From contig NC_133122.1 of the NCBI RefSeq assembly GCF_033568475.1, positions 152,720,861 through 152,784,860 on the forward strand: a stretch of 64,000 bases of DNA. Direction: 5' to 3'. This DNA comes from Henckelia pumila (lineage: Eukaryota > Streptophyta > Magnoliopsida > Lamiales > Gesneriaceae). Positions 59,695 to 64,000 of this stretch are shown piece by piece (the first letter of the stretch is position 1; each line of letters starts with the position of its first letter). A program made the position numbers and the translations under genes. Under the pieces are notes generated by a model. The model was not told where the DNA came from. It did no database searches and was given only the letters and a program-made list of their open reading frames with translations.

Positions 59695-62600
59695 ATGCAG
59701 AGCCAGATTGTGTGCAACGGCTGTAGGAGTCTGCTGATGTACCCGAGCGGGGCAACCAATGTATGCTGCGCTTTGTGTAATGCCATCACTAATGTGCCCC
59801 CTCCAGGTTAATTTTGATGTCTGCTCGATAATTTGATAGAGTAATTTGTAAGTTTTTGGATGGAGAAAAGATGAGTGTGGTGTCATTTGTTGTGTTTCTG
59901 CGGGTAAAGTACTGTTTCTGTGATCTTTTATGACATGATTTGTTCTTTCTAATTAATTCTATCGCTTGAGAGGGTGAATATTTTTAGAAAGAAAGTTAGG
60001 TTACAATGCTTCTCGTCTTATGTAGTCCAAAACAATTTCAGCTGGCAAAATTTTGCTGTATTTTTGTCAATCATTTTCGTTGTCATTAATTGAGCTGCAT
60101 CATCTGATTGTTTTTTCAGTGTTATACGTGGACTAATTTGCGTTTAGCAATGGAACATACATTTTTATTCTTCGGTTTGGGTTTTAGAAGCAAGGAATTG
60201 GTTTTTTGGCTTCTTGATACAACGCGAGAGCCAGCTGCTAGTGCTATTTTGATTTTTTTTCCCTCCTAATTTTCACTCCACACGTTATTTTGCTCATCAA
60301 CTCGCACAATTATCTTTATACTGTTTACTTTTTCCCATCAGTCATTATGCTCTTCCACAGTTTCATAAAATATATCACGGAAACTTTCAAAACTTTTAAC
60401 CAAACAATATCTAAGAGCTATAATAGATACATAACTCTTTTGAAAAATCATTAGGTATAAAGCCCAAACTAAACACCACTAAAACCATTCCTTTCATTCT
60501 GTGAACTCGATATTTATGTTATAGATCAAAGAATGAGATCAATCGGAATCATGCCCACGGATTTCTATATGTGTGTTTGTGTATACACCAAGGCTATTAG
60601 ATTGCTCAGTCGACAATGTAGCTTAGAACAGAGCAATTTTCCATTATTTCCTAGTTTTAGGCTTCAATGTCATGGTTTTTCAATATAACATTGTCCCTCC
60701 ACAGGAATGGAAATGGCCCAACTGATATGTGGGGGTTGCCGTACATTGTTGATGTATACTCGTGGAGCTACAAGTGTGAGATGCTCCTGTTGTCACACGG
60801 TGAACCTTGCACCAGGTGATAATCATTGTTTACTGTAGATGCTACTTTAGAGACTACTGTTTAGTGACAAATGACAATGTCTTCAATCTAGAGTAATTTT
60901 GGTGTTTGATCTTGGCATCTTTGCTTATCCGTGAAAATTTTTGCTGTATTTTCGTTACTAATGCCACTGAAATGTATGGGGTACATACAATGTGATCTTC
61001 TATCAAGTTATATTTTGGAAGGATTTGATTCATACATTCACTGCCACTTTATCTCCTCCCATTGAACATTGTTCATGTCCTAAGACAAAAATTACATAAT
61101 GGGAAATTAGAAGAGCATATTATTATTATCGTTTTGGTGGCTAGATGTTAGATTATAAACCCAAGAGATGTTTGATCCTAAAATGCTTGTCAAATGGGTG
61201 TTACAACCTCATGTATTTATAAGCTATTCTTTTTTGGTTTTAATAACATTGTCGACCCCTTGAGAAGGCAATGTCCGTGGCTGCCTACTATGTACACCTA
61301 CATTTCAGTATTCAGCTCATGCACCATGCACCTCAATACACTCTATAACATGACTTTTTTTTTAACATGATTACCGACACTGGTCCGATGGTAATCCTTT
61401 TCTGATTGACTATTCCGCTACGCCGACTTTCAACGAGAGCACTAATGACTAATGTTAGGTTATAAACCAACAGTTGTTCCCAAGACCCAAAAGTTTGCCT
61501 AACAGGTGGTATAACCTCATAGGCTTATAAGTTATTCTTTATTTGTTTTAATATTCGATGTGAGAAATCTGTAACAGTAGACAACATAAAATTCTGCTCT
61601 TGCTATGATTATTGGTCGAGAAAGGAACATGAATGGCAAGTAATTGGTAAAATAAATTGTATGCTGTAAGGGAAACTCCAGTAGTTGATATCTGGTCCGA
61701 ATAAAGCCTTATTGATTGTTTCTTCTCCTCCAAGAGTGAAGATATTTGTGTTTCTTTTGTCCAAGCCACATTTAATGGTCGATCCATAACAATTACTGGA
61801 TAATAGGTTGATAGATATGTTTTTTATGCTTCCAAATCTGTCTTAACTCTTTATTTTTTTTATTGATGGTGCAGAGAGGGTGCAATGCAATAACATTATT
61901 ACTTTGTATTTACTGTTCATCTTTGGTGATCGCTATTTTTATTCACGGCTTGATTATATTAATCCAAAACCTCATAATGATAAGATCATGTGGAACCCAT
62001 CATGTAAATCCAAAAGATATGCAGAAACAACAAAAACAACTTATTTTGTCCATTGTCTGTCACCCATCTTAATGTGTAGCTGTTTTGTCTAGACTATTTC
62101 GGATTTCCTATGTTTTTTATTTGGATTTTGGTTGTTTTTTAGCATCTAATATCGCTCATGTCAACTGTGGAAATTGCCGCACAACACTTATGTACCCATA
62201 TGGGGCTCCGTCTGTCAAATGTGCTGTATGTCAATTCATCACTCATGTCAATGTAAGCATCCCAGTATATATCAATTGTTGTTGAGATTCGATGCACACT
62301 AAAGATCACTGAATGTTTTCTCATTCTTACCTGAATTCAACTAATGCTTGATTCTCATGGAGTATGTTAAACTTTCATTTGAGGTCATAGGATGAGTCGT
62401 ATGTTCCTTTTCTGTGCTGGTACTATGACTATCTATTTGTTTTGTGCTGGCAGATGGGAAATGTTAGGGTACCTATTCCCATGCATAGGCCGAACGGAAC
62501 TCCCTCTTCGGCATCGCCACCTTCAAGTACAGCGGTAAGTTCCTAATGTGGTTAGCTACCATGTAAGAGCTGCATATGGATCAGGAGCACCCTTCATGGG

Positions 62601-62857
62601 AAAGTCTTTTTTCTGAATGTTTAATTGTTGTCATTTTCTTTTTCCTTTGTGCAGGCATTGTCCAATTCTCAGAACCAAACCGTGGTTGTGGAAAACCCCA
62701 TGTCTGTTGACAAGAGTGGGAAACTGGTAGATCTGCTATTTGTGCCATCTGTGTCGTGATTTCTTACTACCCCCTTTCTGTTTGACCGAGTTTTGAACAC
62801 TATCTCAAATTTCAGGTTAGCAACGTTGTTGTTGGGGTCACTACAGATAAGAAGTGA
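59695..62857 (+). CDS. LSD1: LSD1-type zinc-finger protein, six coding exons
   Basis: Negative regulator of superoxide-triggered (hypersensitive) cell death and scaffold for metacaspase and bZIP partners in Arabidopsis. Exons: 59695-59806, 60705-60815, 62143-62252, 62454-62534, 62655-62726, 62816-62857. All have GT-AG junctions and join to 175 codons; Arabidopsis LSD1 is of similar length. Three zf-LSD1 fingers (C-x2-C ... C-x2-C): Cys7/10/25/28, Cys46/49/64/67, Cys83/86/101/104, each with the CRxLLMY (or CRTTLMY) core. The C terminus, [20 protein letters not shown] then TTDKK, matches LSD1 rather than the shorter LOL proteins. One oddity is residue 24, Cys, in finger 1 (VCCALC) where Arg is usual. 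Intron 2 is long (1.3 kb) and holds two diverged direct repeats. Confidence 0.95.
61146..61565. repeat. Pair of diverged direct repeats in LSD1 intron 2
   Basis: Copies lie at about 61146-61250 and 61457-61560. They share 'gttag.ttataaacc' at one end and 'ataacctcat...tttataag.tattctt' at the other, about 310 bp apart. They resemble each other at perhaps two thirds of positions and carry no coding. Confidence 0.6.
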
Positions 62858-63379
62858 TCCTGATTGATAATTTGGTGGATCACTGCAGCCATCACTAAGC
62901 CAAGAAATGCATTCACCATTTTGCTTTTTGGGTATATGAGGTATATATATATTTGGCGGGAATATATCTTGGTGATGTTGCTGCTTTGTGTTGTGGCACC
63001 TATGTTATCAAAAACAGAAGTGTTTGTGTGATTATGTATATTGAAAATATATATAAATATAATGTGATGAAAGCTCTACCTTCTGCGTCATTTGTAAGGA
63101 AATCATTGTAGTTGGGAGGAGAGAAACTAAGATCGTTGGTGTTGAAAAGTCTAGATTTGTTAGACTGAACTTGCTGTGCTAAGTGTGATATAAAAATTGA
63201 AGATAACAGCTTCTTGTAATATCATTATCTATAGTCCTATGCTACCAGTGATCCTTGATCTGTGCTGGGAAGAATATCTGCAGTTGGGTGGCACAACCTT
63301 GTCATGAGTTGTGTTTTTGAACTGCTTTACATGCAGAACCCATAAAAATCGTGCTACATTCACAGATATGTTCTTGAAT
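62858..63379 (+). other. 3' flank of the LSD1 gene
   Basis: 3' UTR and flank of the LSD1 gene, AT-rich, with no polyadenylation site that I can assign. No gene. Confidence 0.4.
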
Positions 63380-63535
63380 TCATGAATCATGATACGACTG
63401 TGTGTGAAGATGGTGTAACCTTGCGGCAGAAGCATATGGTGCATTTGCAATATTGCCAATATTTCCACCCCCTTCAATTTCTCTACTGATAACAAGGGCA
63501 TGAAATTTAAGATCCCCATGTGTGCCGTGAGGGCA
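63380..63535 (-). other. Possible terminal exon of an unidentified minus-strand gene
   Basis: The minus strand is open for about 50 codons to a TGA at 63380-63382, reading in part HGDLKFHALVISREIEGGG and NIGNIANAPYASAARLHHLH. The composition is protein-like. I do not recognise a family and cannot place a splice acceptor, so it may be chance. Confidence 0.2.
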
Positions 63536-64000
63536 AGGCGAAAGCTATGCTACTCGCGGAGAATTATATCACATCATCTTAAAACCGTTGGACTACATAG
63601 GTCCCAAAACTACATGTGAAATTTACCCAGCATAGAAATATCCTTGGCTATATTGAAAGGTTAGCAGTGAAATGTGGTGTTACGGTCCGAATTTGCATCG
63701 CTAGACACTACTTCGAGTGAGTATCAAACTCCGAGAGTTACAAAGATGTCATGGGAAGAAGACAACGGTTTTTACGAGCATAATTTTTATTTAATATTTA
63801 ATTAAATCAATTCCACTGGTAACTCGACTTAACCAAAATGTCGCTGATCTAAATGGCAGGAGGTCCATGTGGTTCAAAAGAAGTAAAGAATCAACCTTAA
63901 TCATAAACATGATGTGAATAATGGTGCTAGCAGTTGTGTATTTAAGGCATCTCTGGTACATTTACTCGAGGTCTTCATATAATTACACGCTGGCCATTTT
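63536..64000. other. Unassigned sequence at the window end
   Basis: No gene, repeat or transposon end recognised in the last 465 bp. Confidence 0.4.

Noticed and set aside
61548..62092. Short open frames within LSD1 intron 2, and an alternative exon after the acceptor-like site near 61875
   Set aside because: Not needed for a complete three-finger LSD1 frame and not similar to LSD1 proteins.
1..64000. CRISPR arrays, bacterial operons or an integrated viral genome
   Set aside because: No regularly spaced short repeats, no operon layout, and all reverse transcriptases belong to plant LTR or LINE elements.

Overview
The window is nuclear DNA of a flowering plant, most likely a eudicot. The lineage is not resolvable by eye; an asterid is only a guess. 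Evidence for this is AT-rich intergenic DNA, intron-rich genes with GT-AG junctions, two plant-specific gene families, and dense plant retrotransposons (Ty3/gypsy, Ty1/copia, a LINE, Cassandra), with CACTA and hAT remnants. No bacterial, organellar or CRISPR features were seen.

Two host genes can be read completely. On the + strand at 19689-29211 is a full-size PDR-type ABCG transporter. I resolve 24 exons that join in frame into 1408 codons, with both nucleotide-binding domains complete and one GC-AG intron. On the + strand at 59695-62857 is an LSD1-type zinc-finger protein, a negative regulator of plant cell death. It has six coding exons, 175 codons and three zf-LSD1 fingers.

Almost everything else is transposon. 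Left block (about 1.6-13.3 kb): a non-coding LTR element is interrupted by a younger minus-strand LTR element at 3165-10299. The younger element has a CTAAG target duplication and an intact gag but no pol. From 13.3 to 17.6 kb lies a decayed + strand Ty3/gypsy pol with many stops, followed by a CACTA terminus at 18361-18377. The transporter gene follows, with a 296 bp hAT-like MITE in intron 2 and a snap-back repeat in intron 1.

Right block (30.3-55.0 kb): a gypsy tail, then a second copy of the non-coding LTR family (30909-37785), then a LINE reverse-transcriptase fragment. Next comes a 5'-truncated Ty1/copia element of Sirevirus type with an envelope-like ORF. A nearly intact minus-strand Tekay/Del-like gypsy element (40383-49118, AGTAC duplication) is inserted inside that ORF. 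Further LTR remnants follow. At 55601-56877 is a tandem Cassandra array (LTR-internal-LTR-internal-LTR) with a 5S-rRNA-like module in each LTR and a CTAGC duplication outside. Then come AT-rich DNA, a three-unit tandem repeat directly upstream of the LSD1 gene, and the gene itself.

The strongest unusual items are the three-LTR Cassandra array, the pol-less gag-bearing element, the insertion that splits the envelope-like ORF, and the paired non-coding LTR elements. I saw no clearly new enzymatic system.
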